A stretch of DNA of 64,000 nucleotides from Nitrospirota bacterium (GCA_016219645.1 JACRLR010000016.1:1-64000); one strand, 5' to 3'. Counted from the stretch's first letter, positions 36,572-46,277 are shown. Notes: generated by a model not told the origin, from the sequence alone. Program-made: numbers and translations.

Positions 36572-38233
36572 ATGGCGATTTCACCCTTCGCAGGTAAACG
36601 GGCAACCAGAGATATGTTGGTGGATCTGGCCAGGCTTGAAGGGGACTATTACGCGCGCAAGCCGGATATGGGAGATCCCAACCAGGCGGTCGCTTTCGGG
36701 ACGAGCGGACACCGCGGCTCGTCGCACCGCGGCTCGTTCAACGAGGCGCATATTCTTGCCATCACGCAGGCCATTTGCGACTACCGGCGCGGGCAGGGCA
36801 CCGACGGCCCGCTCTATATGGGCAAGGATACGCACGCGCTCTCCGGGCCGGCTCAGCGAACGGCGCTCGAAGTCCTGGCGGCGAACAACGTGCACACCGT
36901 CATCCAGAAGGACGACGGGGTGACACCCACGCCTGTCATCTCACGAGCCATCCTGGTCTACAACCGCGGCCGCGACGAGCATCTCGCGGACGGGGTCGTG
37001 GTCACGCCTTCGCATAACCCGCCGGAGGACGGAGGCATCAAGTACAACCCGCCCAACGGCGGACCGGCCGATACCGATGTGACGAAATGGATGCAGGATC
37101 GTGCGAATGATTTGCTGCGAGAAGGCAACGCCGGCGTCAAGCGCGTGCCGTTCGAGAAGGCGTTCAAGGCGGAAACCACGCGCCAGGAAGATTACATCCT
37201 GCCCTATGTTCATGATCTTCGGAACGTGATCGACATGGAGACCATCCGCGAGGCGGGCTTCGTGCTGGGCGTGGATCCGCTTGGCGGCGCCGCGGTTCAT
37301 TACTGGGAGCCGATCAATCGAATCTACAAGCTGAACATCACCGTCGTGAACCAAAAAGTCGATCCGACCTTCTCCTTCATGACGGTTGATCACGACGGCA
37401 AGATCCGGATGGACTGCTCGAGTCCCTATGCGATGGCAAGCCTCGTCGGCCTGAAAGACCGGTTTCGCCTCGCCTTTGCGAATGATCCGGACTCGGATCG
37501 CCACGGGATCGTCACGCCGTCCTCCGGGCTGATGAATCCCAACCATTATCTCGCCGTGGCCATTCGCTATCTCCTCACGCATCGACCTCAGTGGCCTGCC
37601 GACGCGCTGGTCGGCAAGACGTTGGTGTCGAGCGGCATGATCGACCGTGTCGTCGCCAAACTCGACCGCCGGCTGTGCGAGGTGCCGGTCGGCTTCAAGT
37701 GGTTTGTGCCGGGCCTGTTCAACGGCTCTTGTTGCTTCGGCGGTGAAGAGAGCGCCGGAGCAAGCTTTCTCCGTCGCGACGGCACAGTGTGGACGACCGA
37801 CAAGGATGGTCCGATCATGAACCTGCTCGCGGCCGAGATTACCGCTCGAACCGGCAAAGATCCGGGGGAACATTACCGCGAACTGACGGCTGAATTTGGG
37901 AATCCTCTCTACACACGCATTGATGCGACGGCCACACCCGAGCAGAAGGAAAGGCTGGGAAAGTTGTCGCCCGATGCTGTGAGGGCATCGACGCTCGCCG
38001 GCGACCAGATCACTGCCAAGCTGACCAAGGCGCCGGGCAACAACGCCTCCATCGGAGGATTGAAGGTCATCACCGCGAACGGCTGGTTCGCGGCCCGGCC
38101 CTCCGGCACCGAGAACATTTACAAAATCTATGCAGAGAGCTTTAAGGACGAGCGTCACTTAAGGACGATCGTGACGGAAGCCGAACAGATCGTGAACAAT
38201 GCCCTGGCTGGGGCCGGGAGCCGCAATCGGTAG
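36572..38233 (+). CDS. pgm: Phosphoglucomutase
   Basis: 553 residues, alpha-D-phosphohexomutase superfamily of the E. coli Pgm type. The active-site serine loop is [18 protein letters not shown], the early motif [11 protein letters not shown], the metal loop [14 protein letters not shown], the sugar-binding loop [20 protein letters not shown], and the C-terminal phosphate-binding loop [16 protein letters not shown]. It converts glucose-1-P to glucose-6-P. Between GlgP and Pgi it completes the path from glycogen to fructose-6-phosphate. The next gene starts seven bases after the stop, so they are one transcript. Confidence 0.96.
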   Translation: MAISPFAGKRATRDMLVDLARLEGDYYARKPDMGDPNQAVAFGTSGHRGSSHRGSFNEAHILAITQAICDYRRGQGTDGPLYMGKDTHALSGPAQRTALEVLAANNVHTVIQKDDGVTPTPVISRAILVYNRGRDEHLADGVVVTPSHNPPEDGGIKYNPPNGGPADTDVTKWMQDRANDLLREGNAGVKRVPFEKAFKAETTRQEDYILPYVHDLRNVIDMETIREAGFVLGVDPLGGAAVHYWEPINRIYKLNITVVNQKVDPTFSFMTVDHDGKIRMDCSSPYAMASLVGLKDRFRLAFANDPDSDRHGIVTPSSGLMNPNHYLAVAIRYLLTHRPQWPADALVGKTLVSSGMIDRVVAKLDRRLCEVPVGFKWFVPGLFNGSCCFGGEESAGASFLRRDGTVWTTDKDGPIMNLLAAEITARTGKDPGEHYRELTAEFGNPLYTRIDATATPEQKERLGKLSPDAVRASTLAGDQITAKLTKAPGNNASIGGLKVITANGWFAARPSGTENIYKIYAESFKDERHLRTIVTEAEQIVNNALAGAGSRNR

Positions 38234-38240
38234 ATTTGCT

Positions 38241-38825
38241 ATGGCTGTTCCAGCGCAACTGGTGTTTCTCGTGCGTCACGGCGAAACCGAGTGGAGTCTC
38301 AACGGACGACACACAGGGACCACCGATATCCCGCTGACGGAAAACGGCCGACAGGTGGCGAGACTCCTGCTGCCGATCCTCGCGAAGGAGTCGTTCGCGC
38401 TGGCCCTGACGAGTCCCTTGCAACGAGCCAGGGATACCTGCCGGCTGGCCGGTTTCGGGGATGTGGCACAGATCGAGCCCGATCTGGTGGAGTGGAACTA
38501 CGGGAACTATGAGGGATTGACACCAGGCCAGATCCATGCGACGGCCCCGGGCTGGCTGCTCTTTCGAGATGGCGGCCCGGGCGGAGAACAGCCGGGGGAA
38601 ATCGGCGCACGGGTCGATCGTGTGATTGAGAAAGCGCGCGCCGTCAAGGGCAATGTCATCTTGTTCGCCCACGGGCATGTGCTCAGAGTCTTTGGGGCTC
38701 GCTGGCTGGGCCTCCCTCCTTCGGAAGGCCAGCGCTTTTTGCTCGATACGGCCACAATGAACATCCTGAGCTACTACCGCGGTATTCCGGCGATCAAGCG
38801 ATGGAACGCGCCGGTTCAGTTCTGA
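38241..38825 (+). CDS. Histidine phosphatase family protein
   Basis: 194 residues. The catalytic histidine is in FLVRHGETEWSLNGRHTG, the substrate loop is TSPLQRARDTCRLAGF, the acidic proton donor region is LVEWNYGNYEGLTPGQI, and the second histidine is in LFAHGHVLRVFGARWLGL. It belongs to the phosphoglycerate-mutase-like branch; the YEGLTPGQI pattern and the small size suggest a sugar phosphatase rather than a mutase. Start ATG 38241 lies seven bases after pgm, with no separate strong ribosome-binding site, so it is likely translated by coupling. The substrate may be a sugar phosphate of the surrounding pathway; this is inference. Confidence 0.88.
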   Translation: MAVPAQLVFLVRHGETEWSLNGRHTGTTDIPLTENGRQVARLLLPILAKESFALALTSPLQRARDTCRLAGFGDVAQIEPDLVEWNYGNYEGLTPGQIHATAPGWLLFRDGGPGGEQPGEIGARVDRVIEKARAVKGNVILFAHGHVLRVFGARWLGLPPSEGQRFLLDTATMNILSYYRGIPAIKRWNAPVQF

Positions 38826-38897
38826 GCGAGCGCGCCGCGACGGTGTCAGGAAAAGAGATCATATGGGGAACTGTCTGAATGCTAAGGAGGTGATGCG

Positions 38898-40538
38898 ATG
38901 ACGAGCGGCGCAGTTCCACTCACGCAAGGCACTGCCTGGAACGCCCTTCGTGAGCATTACGAGGCGATCAAGACCCTGCATATGCGGGATCTGTTTGCGA
39001 AAGATCCCGTGCGAGGCGCGCGCTTGGTGTGCGAGGCGCAGGGCATCTATCTCGACTATTCGAAAAATCGCGTCACGGATGACACGATGCGGTTGCTGCT
39101 CGACCTTGCCAACGCCGCCGGCTTGCGCGCCGCAATCGACGCGATGTTCCGCGGCGACAAGCTCAATGTGACGGAGAATCGCGCGGTCCTCCACGTCGCG
39201 CTGCGCGCCCCCGCCGGTGCCACCATTACAGTGGACGGCGAAAACGTGGTGCCGAAGGTCCATGCGGTGATTGAGGAAATGGCCGGCTTCGCACACCTTG
39301 TGCGCAGCGGCCAGTGGAAAGGCCATACCGGCAAGCGCATTCGCAACGTCGTGAACATCGGCATCGGGGGCTCGGACCTGGGGCCCGTCATGGCCTACGA
39401 GGCGTTGCGGGCCTACAGCGATCGCGCGCTGACGGTTCGTTTCGTCTCGAACGTTGATGCGACCGATGTCGCCGAGTCGACACGGGACCTCGATCCTGAG
39501 GAGACCTTGTTCATTGTCTGCTCAAAAACATTCACCACGGAGGAGACTCTCGCCAACGCGCAGACCGCGCGTACGTGGTGTCTGCAAGCGCTCAAGAGCG
39601 ATAAGGCGGTGGCCCGGCACTTCGTGGCCGTGTCCACGAACGCGGCCGAAGTCGCAAAATTCGGGATCGACCCCGCCAACATGTTCGAATTCTGGGATTG
39701 GGTCGGAGGCCGCTACTCGCTGCCCTCGGCCATCGGTCTCTCGCTGATGGTCGCCATCGGGCCCGAACGGTTCCGCGAGATGCTGGCCGGGTACCATGCC
39801 ATGGACGAGCATTTCCGGACCGCCCCGTTCGACAAGAACCTGCCCGTGCTGTTGGGGCTCATCGGACTCTGGTACGTGAATTTCTTCGGCGTCGAGTCCC
39901 AGGCGATTCTGCCCTATGATCACTACCTCGGGCGGCTGAGCGCCTATCTGCAGCAGCTCGACATGGAGAGCAACGGGAAGCGCGTGGACCGCGATGGGAA
40001 CGTGGTTGATTTCCAGACGGGCCCGGTCATTTGGGGGCAGCCCGGCACCAACGGCCAGCATGCGTACTACCAGTTGATCCATCAGGGCACCCGGTTGATC
40101 CCATGCGATTTCATTGGTTTCTGCCGGTCGCTCAATCCCATGGGGCAACATCACGATCTGCTGGCATCCAATCTGTTTGCGCAGACGGAGGCGCTGGCCT
40201 TTGGCAAAACTGCCGCGGAAGTGGAGGCGGAAGGAGCGTCTCCGGCCCTGGTGCCGCACCGGACGTTTCCGGGCAACCGCCCGACGAATACCATCCTGGT
40301 CGAGCAACTGACGCCGGACATGTTCGGGAAGTTGATCGCGCTCTACGAGCATAAGGTCTTCGTCCAGGGCACGATCTGGCGTATCAACTCGTTCGACCAG
40401 TGGGGCGTGGAACTGGGCAAAGTGCTGGCCACACGGATCACGCCGGAATTGACGAGCGGGACGGATCCCGATCTCCGGCACGACAGCTCGACCAACGCGT
40501 TGATCCGGCGTTATCGCCGGCTTCGCCTGCCGGGCTGA
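38898..40538 (+). CDS. pgi: Glucose-6-phosphate isomerase
   Basis: 546 residues with ribosome-binding site TAAGGAGGTGATGCG. Landmarks are [108 protein letters not shown] (catalytic Glu and His region) and [13 protein letters not shown] near the end. It interconverts glucose-6-P and fructose-6-P. The length and the long N-terminal region match the E. coli-type enzyme rather than the short archaeal-like forms. It feeds phosphoketolase and transketolase encoded on either side. Confidence 0.97.
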   Translation: MTSGAVPLTQGTAWNALREHYEAIKTLHMRDLFAKDPVRGARLVCEAQGIYLDYSKNRVTDDTMRLLLDLANAAGLRAAIDAMFRGDKLNVTENRAVLHVALRAPAGATITVDGENVVPKVHAVIEEMAGFAHLVRSGQWKGHTGKRIRNVVNIGIGGSDLGPVMAYEALRAYSDRALTVRFVSNVDATDVAESTRDLDPEETLFIVCSKTFTTEETLANAQTARTWCLQALKSDKAVARHFVAVSTNAAEVAKFGIDPANMFEFWDWVGGRYSLPSAIGLSLMVAIGPERFREMLAGYHAMDEHFRTAPFDKNLPVLLGLIGLWYVNFFGVESQAILPYDHYLGRLSAYLQQLDMESNGKRVDRDGNVVDFQTGPVIWGQPGTNGQHAYYQLIHQGTRLIPCDFIGFCRSLNPMGQHHDLLASNLFAQTEALAFGKTAAEVEAEGASPALVPHRTFPGNRPTNTILVEQLTPDMFGKLIALYEHKVFVQGTIWRINSFDQWGVELGKVLATRITPELTSGTDPDLRHDSSTNALIRRYRRLRLPG

Positions 40539-40579
40539 CACCTCGTTCCGCCAACAACAGATAACCAGAAAGGCTTGCG

Positions 40580-42667
40580 ATGACTGGTGAACAGCTTGAT
40601 CAACTCTGCATCAACACGATCCGCACGTTGTCCATGGATGCCGTTCAGCAGGCCAACTCAGGCCATCCAGGGACGCCCATGGCCTTGGCCCCCGTGGTGT
40701 ATTGCCTGTGGCAGCGATTTCTCCGTTTCGATCCGCAAGACCCGATCTGGCCCAACCGGGACCGTTTTGTCCTGTCCATCGGTCACGCCTCGATGTTGCT
40801 GTACTCCCTGCTTCATCTCACCGGGGTGAAGGCCGTGAGCAAAGAGTACGAAACCCTCGGTGAACTGTCGGTGCCGTTGGAGGCCATCAAGCAGTTTCGT
40901 CAATTGGGGAGCCGCTGCCCCGGTCATCCGGAATACCGCTGGACCTCCGGGGTCGAAACCACAACCGGACCGCTCGGGCAGGGGATTTCGAACAGTGTCG
41001 GCATGGCCCTGGCCGGCCGCTGGATGGCTGAGCATTTCAACCGGCCCGGCTTCGACGACCTGATCAATTTTAACGTCTATGCCTTGTGCGGGGATGGTGA
41101 CATGATGGAGGGGATCTCTCACGAGGCCGCCTCGATGGCCGGACACTTGGGCATCTCGAACCTCTGCTGGATCTACGACAACAATCACATCACGATCGAA
41201 GGCCACACCGCGCTGGCGTACTCGGACGATGTCGCAACCAGGTTTATCGCCTATGGCTGGAACGTCACCCGCGTCGGTGACGCCAACGACCTCGTGATGC
41301 TCGAGCGGGCGTTTCGAACCTTCCAGAAGACGACAGGCCGGCCGACTCTGATCATCGTGGACAGCCACATCGCGTATGGGGCGCCCAACAAACAAGACAC
41401 CTCGGCGGCTCACGGAGAGCCGCTCGGCGAAGAGGAAATCCGAAAGACCAAGAAAAATTACGGTTGGCCGGAGGATGCCAAATTCCATATTCCCGACGGC
41501 GTCGCTGAGCATTTCCGGAAGGGGATCGGCGCTCGAGGGGAGACGCTCCGCGGCGCCTGGTTCACGCGGATCACAGAGTACAAGGCCAAGTACCCGGAGC
41601 TGGCCGATGAATTGTACCGGATGCAGCACCGGCAGTTGCCCGAGGGATGGGACAAGGACCTGCCCGCCTTCCCGGCCGACGCCAAGGGTCTGGCCACGCG
41701 GGTCTCGTCCGGGCAGGTGTTGAACGCGGTTGGAAAGCGCGTGCCCTGGTTGATGGGCGGGTCGGCGGATCTGGCCCCGTCGGTCAAAACGCGGTTGACG
41801 TTTGAAGGGGCGGGCGATGTCTCAGTCGAGACTCCCGGTGGCCGCAATCTCCACTTCGGAATCCGCGAGCATGCGATGGCGGCGATCCTGAACGGGATGG
41901 CCCTGGTGAAGGTCCGGGCCTATGGTTCCGGATTCCTGATTTTCAGTGATTATGCGAGAGGCGGGGTCCGGCTTGGCGCACTGATGGAATTGCCGGTCAT
42001 TCATATTTTCACGCATGATTCGATTGCCGTGGGAGAAGACGGGCCGACCCATCAGCCGGTCGAACACCTCGCCTCCTTGCGCGCGATGCCCGGGCTGATT
42101 GTCCTACGGCCGGCCGATGCGAATGAGGTCGTGGCAGCCTGGCGCGTGATCATGAATCTGCATCACGAGCCGGTGGCGCTCATGCTCACCCGGCAGGATG
42201 TGCCGACGCTGGATCGCACGAAATACGCTTCCGCGGCCGGTCTGGCGCAGGGAGCCTATATCCTGGCCGATGCCGCCGGCGGCAAGCCCGATGTGATCCT
42301 TATCGGAACCGGCAGTGAAGTCTCGCTCTGTGTCGCAGCCTACGAACAGCTCAAGTCCGAAGGACTGAAGGCTCGGGTCGTGAGTATGCCTTCGTGGGAA
42401 CTGTTCGAGCAGCAGGACCAAACCTATCGCGACCAAGTCCTGCCGCCGGCGGTGACGGCTCGCGTCGCGGTTGAACAGGCTTCGACTTTCGGGTGGGCAC
42501 ACTACGTCGGCCCGACGGGCGCCATCGTCGGCATGACGACATTCGGGGCGTCGGCTCAACTGAAAGTATTGCAGAAGGAGTTTGGCTTCACGAAGGAGCG
42601 TGTGATTGATGCCGCCATGCAGCAGCTAGCCCTCATTATTCGTGACGGTTCGTTGCGAAATCGCTGA
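40580..42667 (+). CDS. tkt: Transketolase
   Basis: 695 residues. Thiamine diphosphate landmarks: MDAVQQANSGHPGTPMALAP, FVLSIGHASMLLYSLLHLTG, TTGPLGQGISNSVGMALAGR, LCGDGDMMEGISHEAASMAG, YDNNHITIEGHTALA, and in the pyrimidine domain FGIREHAMAAILNGMAL and SIAVGEDGPTHQPVEHLASL. It moves two-carbon units between sugar phosphates and can supply xylulose-5-P or use erythrose-4-P from phosphoketolase. The last dozen residues (ALIIRDGSLRNR) and the stop are encoded inside the end of a dispersed repeat (42636-42833), so the natural C-terminus has been replaced; this is unlikely to affect the active site. Confidence 0.96.
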   Translation: MTGEQLDQLCINTIRTLSMDAVQQANSGHPGTPMALAPVVYCLWQRFLRFDPQDPIWPNRDRFVLSIGHASMLLYSLLHLTGVKAVSKEYETLGELSVPLEAIKQFRQLGSRCPGHPEYRWTSGVETTTGPLGQGISNSVGMALAGRWMAEHFNRPGFDDLINFNVYALCGDGDMMEGISHEAASMAGHLGISNLCWIYDNNHITIEGHTALAYSDDVATRFIAYGWNVTRVGDANDLVMLERAFRTFQKTTGRPTLIIVDSHIAYGAPNKQDTSAAHGEPLGEEEIRKTKKNYGWPEDAKFHIPDGVAEHFRKGIGARGETLRGAWFTRITEYKAKYPELADELYRMQHRQLPEGWDKDLPAFPADAKGLATRVSSGQVLNAVGKRVPWLMGGSADLAPSVKTRLTFEGAGDVSVETPGGRNLHFGIREHAMAAILNGMALVKVRAYGSGFLIFSDYARGGVRLGALMELPVIHIFTHDSIAVGEDGPTHQPVEHLASLRAMPGLIVLRPADANEVVAAWRVIMNLHHEPVALMLTRQDVPTLDRTKYASAAGLAQGAYILADAAGGKPDVILIGTGSEVSLCVAAYEQLKSEGLKARVVSMPSWELFEQQDQTYRDQVLPPAVTARVAVEQASTFGWAHYVGPTGAIVGMTTFGASAQLKVLQKEFGFTKERVIDAAMQQLALIIRDGSLRNR

Positions 42668-42833
42668 GCTGCGTCGCGAGACCGGCGCGCGGAGCCCTGA
42701 GGACCCGATGCGTACTCGTGCAGTACGGTGAGGGTCCGAGTGGCGAGCCCGCCGGCCGAAGGCTCGTCGCAGCAGCGGATCGGTGATTGGAGCAGAAGCG
42801 TTCATGAATAATGCGGGCTCGGACAAGCGAAGT
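42636..42833. repeat. CCCGCATTATTC-end element, complete copy
   Basis: The left end, CCCTCATTATTCGTGACGGT, begins inside the transketolase gene. The right end, GCAGAAGCGTTCATGAATAA followed by TGCGGGCT, is its inverted partner about 200 bases away. The copy at 56110-56323 has the same ends and similar inner blocks (a TTCGCGACGAACCGTC segment) in the other orientation. It has no open frame and is of MITE or REP-like size. Confidence 0.7.
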
Positions 42834-42951
42834 AGCCGGCACTGCACACAACCTGTTTGAGGCGAATATCGATAGCCGGACGATCGATTGACTCAATCTG
42901 CAGACCTGTATATCATCGCGTATATACATAAGATATAGAGGGGGCGCCCCC

Positions 42952-43260
42952 ATGGCCACAAAGAAAACACGGCTCTTTATGAGCGGGAATAGTCAAGCTG
43001 TCAGAATTCCGCGGGAGTTCCAGCTGGATGGCGACGAAGTCGAGATTCGGCAACGCGGCAATACCCTCGTCATTCGTCCGAAAAAACTCTCGTGGGCGCC
43101 GCTCATGGACAGTCTGAAGAAGTTCACGGCAGACTTCATGGCACAGGGGCGTCGGCAACCTGCCGTTCAAAAGCGGAAGCGGCCCAGCAGCCTCCTTCCG
43201 TGCTCGAACGGTTCCTTTCGCATCCGGTCGGTGACATCGGGATCTCCAGTATCACCGTAG
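42952..43260 (+). CDS. VapB-type AbrB antitoxin, C-terminus altered
   Basis: 102 codons. The first 76 or so are a normal SpoVT/AbrB swapped-hairpin antitoxin: TKKTRLFMSGNSQAVRIPRE, FQLDGDEVEIRQRGNTLVIR, PKKLSWAPLMDSLKKFTADF. Usually the gene ends soon after and vapC starts. Here the frame runs on for about 25 codons through DNA belonging to vapC in another frame (RPSSLLPCSNGSFRIRSVTS). A deletion at the junction has removed the antitoxin stop and the toxin start. The DNA-binding part is intact. The toxin-binding tail (residues about 55-76) is largely present. Confidence 0.8.
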   Translation: MATKKTRLFMSGNSQAVRIPREFQLDGDEVEIRQRGNTLVIRPKKLSWAPLMDSLKKFTADFMAQGRRQPAVQKRKRPSSLLPCSNGSFRIRSVTSGSPVSP

Positions 43261-43526
43261 CGGAACTTGATTACGGCGTGAGTAAGAGCCGGCATGCCGT
43301 GAAGAATCGTCTCGCCCTCGCCCAGTTTCTCTCTCCACTCGAAGTGGCATCGTTCGACCGAGACGCAGCAGCCGCCTATGGACGACTCCGCACAACGCTT
43401 GAACAGAAGGGGACGCCGATCGGATCGATGGATCTCTTAATTGCCGCTCACGCGCTCAGCCTCGTGACGAACAATGCGCGAGAATTTCGGCGCGTCCCCG
43501 GGCTACGCGTTGAGAACTGGGTCTAG
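43182..43526 (+). pseudogene. VapC toxin missing its N-terminus
   Basis: The frame from PPSVLERFLSHPVGDIGISS through ITVAELDYGVSKSRHAVKNR to GSMDLLIAAHALSLVTNNAR and EFRRVPGLRVENW is a clear PIN-domain toxin with its later acidic residues (E of VAELDYG, D of SMDLLIA) and the TNNAREF end. The opening strand, normally MxYLLDTN and including the first catalytic Asp, is absent and is replaced by frame-shifted vapB DNA. The open frame that extends to 43092 is therefore not a real start. It should be an inactive toxin. Confidence 0.8.
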
Positions 43527-43589
43527 CGAAGGCATCGGGGAGCCGCTGATGGCTCCGGCCGGATTCATGATTTTCCAATCGTATTTGTG

Positions 43590-43752
43590 CTAGCAGTGTG
43601 TTGACAAACGAGATGACGACACCGGAAACGACACCACGTCTGAGATCACTGACGGAAGCTGAATGGCCTGCGGGCTGTTCAGAAAGGCCGTCCAGCAAGG
43701 CCGCAGCGAGCGAAGAGGCGACGCGTACTCTGTGTGTCAACAGCCTGCTAGG
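43590..43752. repeat. Third-family repeat, complete copy
   Basis: TAGCAGTGTGTTGACAAACG at the left and GTCAACAGCCTGCTAG at the right are inverted partners about 160 bases apart. The inner block GGCCGTCCAGCAAGGCCGCA followed by GCGAGCGAAGAGGCG is a sequence I recall from Nitrospira intergenic repeats. It sits just upstream of the Usp gene. Confidence 0.65.
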
Positions 43753-43780
43753 TATTGGCCGACCGAGCTGGAGGAGCTTC

Positions 43781-44650
43781 ATGAACAAGACGCCTCTGAG
43801 TCTGCCGATTCTGCAGCACGTGTTTCATCCTTCCGACTTTAGCGCAGCCAGCGAAACCGCCTTCGCCCACGCATTGAAAGCCGCGCTGATCGCCAAGGCC
43901 ACGCTCACCATTTTCCACGTGTCGCCGGACCGGAAGGAGAATTGGACTGAGTTTCCCGGCGTGAGGCAGACACTCGAGCGGTGGGGGCTACTGCCGAAAG
44001 ACAGCCCGAAGTCTGCCGTACCGGAGCTGGGCATCAAGGTCAAGAAAGTTATTGCTCAGGACAAGGATCCGGTGAAATCGGTGTTGGGATTTCTTGAGCA
44101 TCAGCCCAGCGACCTGATTGTCCTCGCCACGCAACAGGACAAAAGGCAAGTCCTATGGCTGGAGAACTCCGTCGCGAAACCTGTGTCCAGGAAATCTCAT
44201 CAGATGACACTCTTCATCCCCGCAGGCGTGGAGGGGTTTGTGTCGTTGAAAGACGGCTCCGTGTCGCTCAAGAACATCTTGATCCCTGTCGCACCGGTTC
44301 CGAAGGCACAGCCCGCGATCCAGGCCGCTGTCCGGATCGCGCAACGGCTCAACTGTTCCACCGGTCAGTTCACTATCCTTTATGTGGGCGACGAGAGCGA
44401 AATGCCCCAGGTCAACTGTCCCGAGTTGCCGGGATGGGAATGGACGAAGATGTCACAGAAGGGCGATGTCACGCAGGTGATTTTGCAGATCGCTCGCGGG
44501 ATGGAGGCCGATCTTATCGTCATGTCCACCGAGGGGCGGCAAGGTTTTCTCGACGCCCTGCGAGGCAGCAATAGCGAACAAGTGCTCCGGCACTGCGGCT
44601 GCCCGTTACTGGCCATTCCGGACGAAAGCCGGGTCTTGTCTGTGCTGTAG
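43781..44650 (+). CDS. Tandem universal stress protein
   Basis: 289 residues from ATG 43781, chosen for GGAGGAGCTTC upstream; the frame is open further back only through repeat DNA. Two Usp domains are present: one from ILQHVFHPSDFSAASETAFA to DLIVLATQQDKRQVLWLENS, and one from LKNILIPVAPVPKAQPAIQA to EADLIVMSTEGRQGFLDALR, with GSNSEQVLRHCGCPLLAIP as the terminal strand. The second domain has the G-2x-G-9x-G/S-like nucleotide motif in degenerate form (STEGRQGFLDALRGSNSEQV). A cytoplasmic stress-adaptation protein. It sits beside a K+ channel gene, a pairing that may be meaningful. Confidence 0.85.
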   Translation: MNKTPLSLPILQHVFHPSDFSAASETAFAHALKAALIAKATLTIFHVSPDRKENWTEFPGVRQTLERWGLLPKDSPKSAVPELGIKVKKVIAQDKDPVKSVLGFLEHQPSDLIVLATQQDKRQVLWLENSVAKPVSRKSHQMTLFIPAGVEGFVSLKDGSVSLKNILIPVAPVPKAQPAIQAAVRIAQRLNCSTGQFTILYVGDESEMPQVNCPELPGWEWTKMSQKGDVTQVILQIARGMEADLIVMSTEGRQGFLDALRGSNSEQVLRHCGCPLLAIPDESRVLSVL

Positions 44651-44747
44651 GGGCAATTCGACCGGATGCGAACAAGACGGGATGGGGGATACGCGATATG
44701 GGATATCCCGCATCTCGCATCCCGTATCACGGGAAGGATCATGTGTC

Positions 44748-45440
44748 ATGCCGAACGAAACGCTGAACGAGCGCCTGGCGCATATACCCGAGCAGCGCTG
44801 TTTCTTTCTCTTCCTGGCGCTGCTCGCTCTGCTTGTCGCGCTGCCGTTCCTGAGCGAGGCCACTCACGGCCCTGTGATACTGTTTCTCATCAACGTCACC
44901 ATTCTCTTGACCGCGGTTGCGGCAATGGGGCGCTCGCGGATAATGTTTGTCATTGCTGTGATCCTGGTTCTGCCGGCGATTGTCTTTCGATTCCTGGCGC
45001 TGGAGTCGGGCCAGCCAGGGTACCTCGTCTTGACCTGGGGTTTCAACGCCGTTTTCTATGTATTCATCCTCGCCAGGCTTCTGCATTATGTACTCCGACG
45101 GGACTTTATGACCTCGGACAAGCTGTACGGCGCCGTGGCTGCATACATACTGGTCGCCATCTTCTGGGCACAACTGCACGGCGTGACACAGTACTTCTAC
45201 CCTGGCGCCTATGCGTTCGGGGGAACGCCAAAGGCTCTCGACATGGCGGAACTGATCTATTTCAGTTTCGTGGCGCTCACGACTGCTGGATTCGGCGATG
45301 TTACTCCTGCGTTGGTGCAATCCCGTTTTCTGACAATCCTGGAGATGATTGCCGGTGTGATGTTTGTCGCCATTCTGATCGCGCGCCTGACCGGCGTCTA
45401 TCCGGTCGTGGATAAACCGATCGCGGATAAACAATCATGA
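44748..45440 (+). CDS. Two-pore-helix potassium channel family protein
   Basis: 230 residues from ATG 44748; GGGAAGGATC lies nearby. About five to six membrane segments are predicted: CFFLFLALLALLVALPFLS, VILFLINVTILLTAVAAMG, IMFVIAVILVLPAIVFRFLA, YLVLTWGFNAVFYVFILARL, LYGAVAAYILVAIFWAQLH, and the terminal FLTILEMIAGVMFVAILIAR. The pore loop ELIYFSFVALTTAGFGDVTP carries the selectivity filter T-A-G-F-G-D. There is no RCK or cyclic-nucleotide domain. It should conduct K+ across the inner membrane. Its promoter region holds CGCATCCCG-type repeats. Confidence 0.87.
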   Translation: MPNETLNERLAHIPEQRCFFLFLALLALLVALPFLSEATHGPVILFLINVTILLTAVAAMGRSRIMFVIAVILVLPAIVFRFLALESGQPGYLVLTWGFNAVFYVFILARLLHYVLRRDFMTSDKLYGAVAAYILVAIFWAQLHGVTQYFYPGAYAFGGTPKALDMAELIYFSFVALTTAGFGDVTPALVQSRFLTILEMIAGVMFVAILIARLTGVYPVVDKPIADKQS

Positions 45441-45472
45441 TGCAAGAGACGCTCCAACAATGACGGCACCTC

Positions 45473-46156
45473 ATGAAGATTGACGTGCTGGCCGACGCCG
45501 ATTCAGTTGCCCGAGCGGCGGCTTCGATGATTGCCGAGAAGGCTCGGTCAGGCGTGGCCGCGCGCGGACGCTTTATCATGGCCGTGAGCGGCGGCCGCAC
45601 GCCCCGGATGATGTTGCGCGCGCTCTCAAATCAGGACATGCCGTGGGAGAAGGTGCATGTGGTGCAAGTGGACGAACGAGTGGCCCCGGCCGGGCACCCG
45701 GATCGTAACCTTACGCATCTGCGCGACAGTCTGCTCACACACGCGCCGCTTCCGATGGATCACATTTATGCCATGCCGGTGGAAGCCGCCGATCTGGAGG
45801 CTGCTGCCGCACAATATGCCGCGACGCTTCAAGAACTCGCCGGCTCGCCGCCGGTGCTTGATCTGGTCCATCTCGGGCTTGGGTCTGACGGCCATACGGC
45901 GTCACTTGTGCCTGGCGACTCCGTGCTCGACGCGACCAACACCGATGTCGCACTGACCGGACTTTACCAGGGACTGCGCCGGATGACATTGACCTATCCC
46001 ATCCTCAATCGTGCGCGGTGTATTCTGTGGTTGGTAACCGGCAGCGAGAAGGCCGGAATGCTCGCCCGCCTGCGCGACGGAGACCTGTCGATTCCGGCCG
46101 GCCGTATTCACCAAACCCAAGCGCTTGTGCTGGCCGACCGGACAGCGGCCGCATAA
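45473..46156 (+). CDS. pgl: 6-phosphogluconolactonase
   Basis: 227 residues, the DevB/SOL type. Landmarks are FIMAVSGGRTPRMMLRAL, VHVVQVDERVAPAGHPDRNL, DLVHLGLGSDGHTASLVPGD and RMTLTYPILNRARCILWLVT, with GSEKAGMLARL. It hydrolyses 6-phosphogluconolactone in the oxidative pentose phosphate pathway. Glucose-6-P dehydrogenase and 6-phosphogluconate dehydrogenase are not in the window. It lies 32 bases after the channel gene. Its stop is followed immediately by a tRNA-like 3' fragment. Confidence 0.93.
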   Translation: MKIDVLADADSVARAAASMIAEKARSGVAARGRFIMAVSGGRTPRMMLRALSNQDMPWEKVHVVQVDERVAPAGHPDRNLTHLRDSLLTHAPLPMDHIYAMPVEAADLEAAAAQYAATLQELAGSPPVLDLVHLGLGSDGHTASLVPGDSVLDATNTDVALTGLYQGLRRMTLTYPILNRARCILWLVTGSEKAGMLARLRDGDLSIPAGRIHQTQALVLADRTAAA

Positions 46157-46206
46157 TCGGGCTCGTAACCCGTAGGTCACATGTTCAATTCCTGCCGGGC
46201 GCACCA
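46157..46206 (+). tRNA. tRNA 3'-half-like fragment
   Basis: Starting at the base after the pgl stop: CGGG-CTCGTAA-CCCG gives an anticodon stem-loop. It is followed by AGGTC as a variable loop, a weak T-arm around TTCAATT, an acceptor-like strand GCCGGGCGCA and terminal CCA. The 5' half (acceptor strand and D-arm) is missing. The layout resembles the 3' half of a methionine tRNA with a changed anticodon. Such fragments usually mark an integrase attachment site. It cannot be a working tRNA. Confidence 0.5.
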
Positions 46207-46277
46207 ATGGTTTCAACGAGGTACACCGGCGCAAAGGGTCAGCAAGAGTCGCAACGACATCAGCATTCTTATCCAAC

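Noticed and set aside
36941-38158. Minus-strand open frame opposite phosphoglucomutase
   Set aside because: Antisense shadow; the plus strand has complete Pgm motifs.
46157-46206. Intact tRNA gene
   Set aside because: No 5' acceptor strand or D-arm; the upstream bases are pgl coding sequence, and the T-arm pairs poorly.
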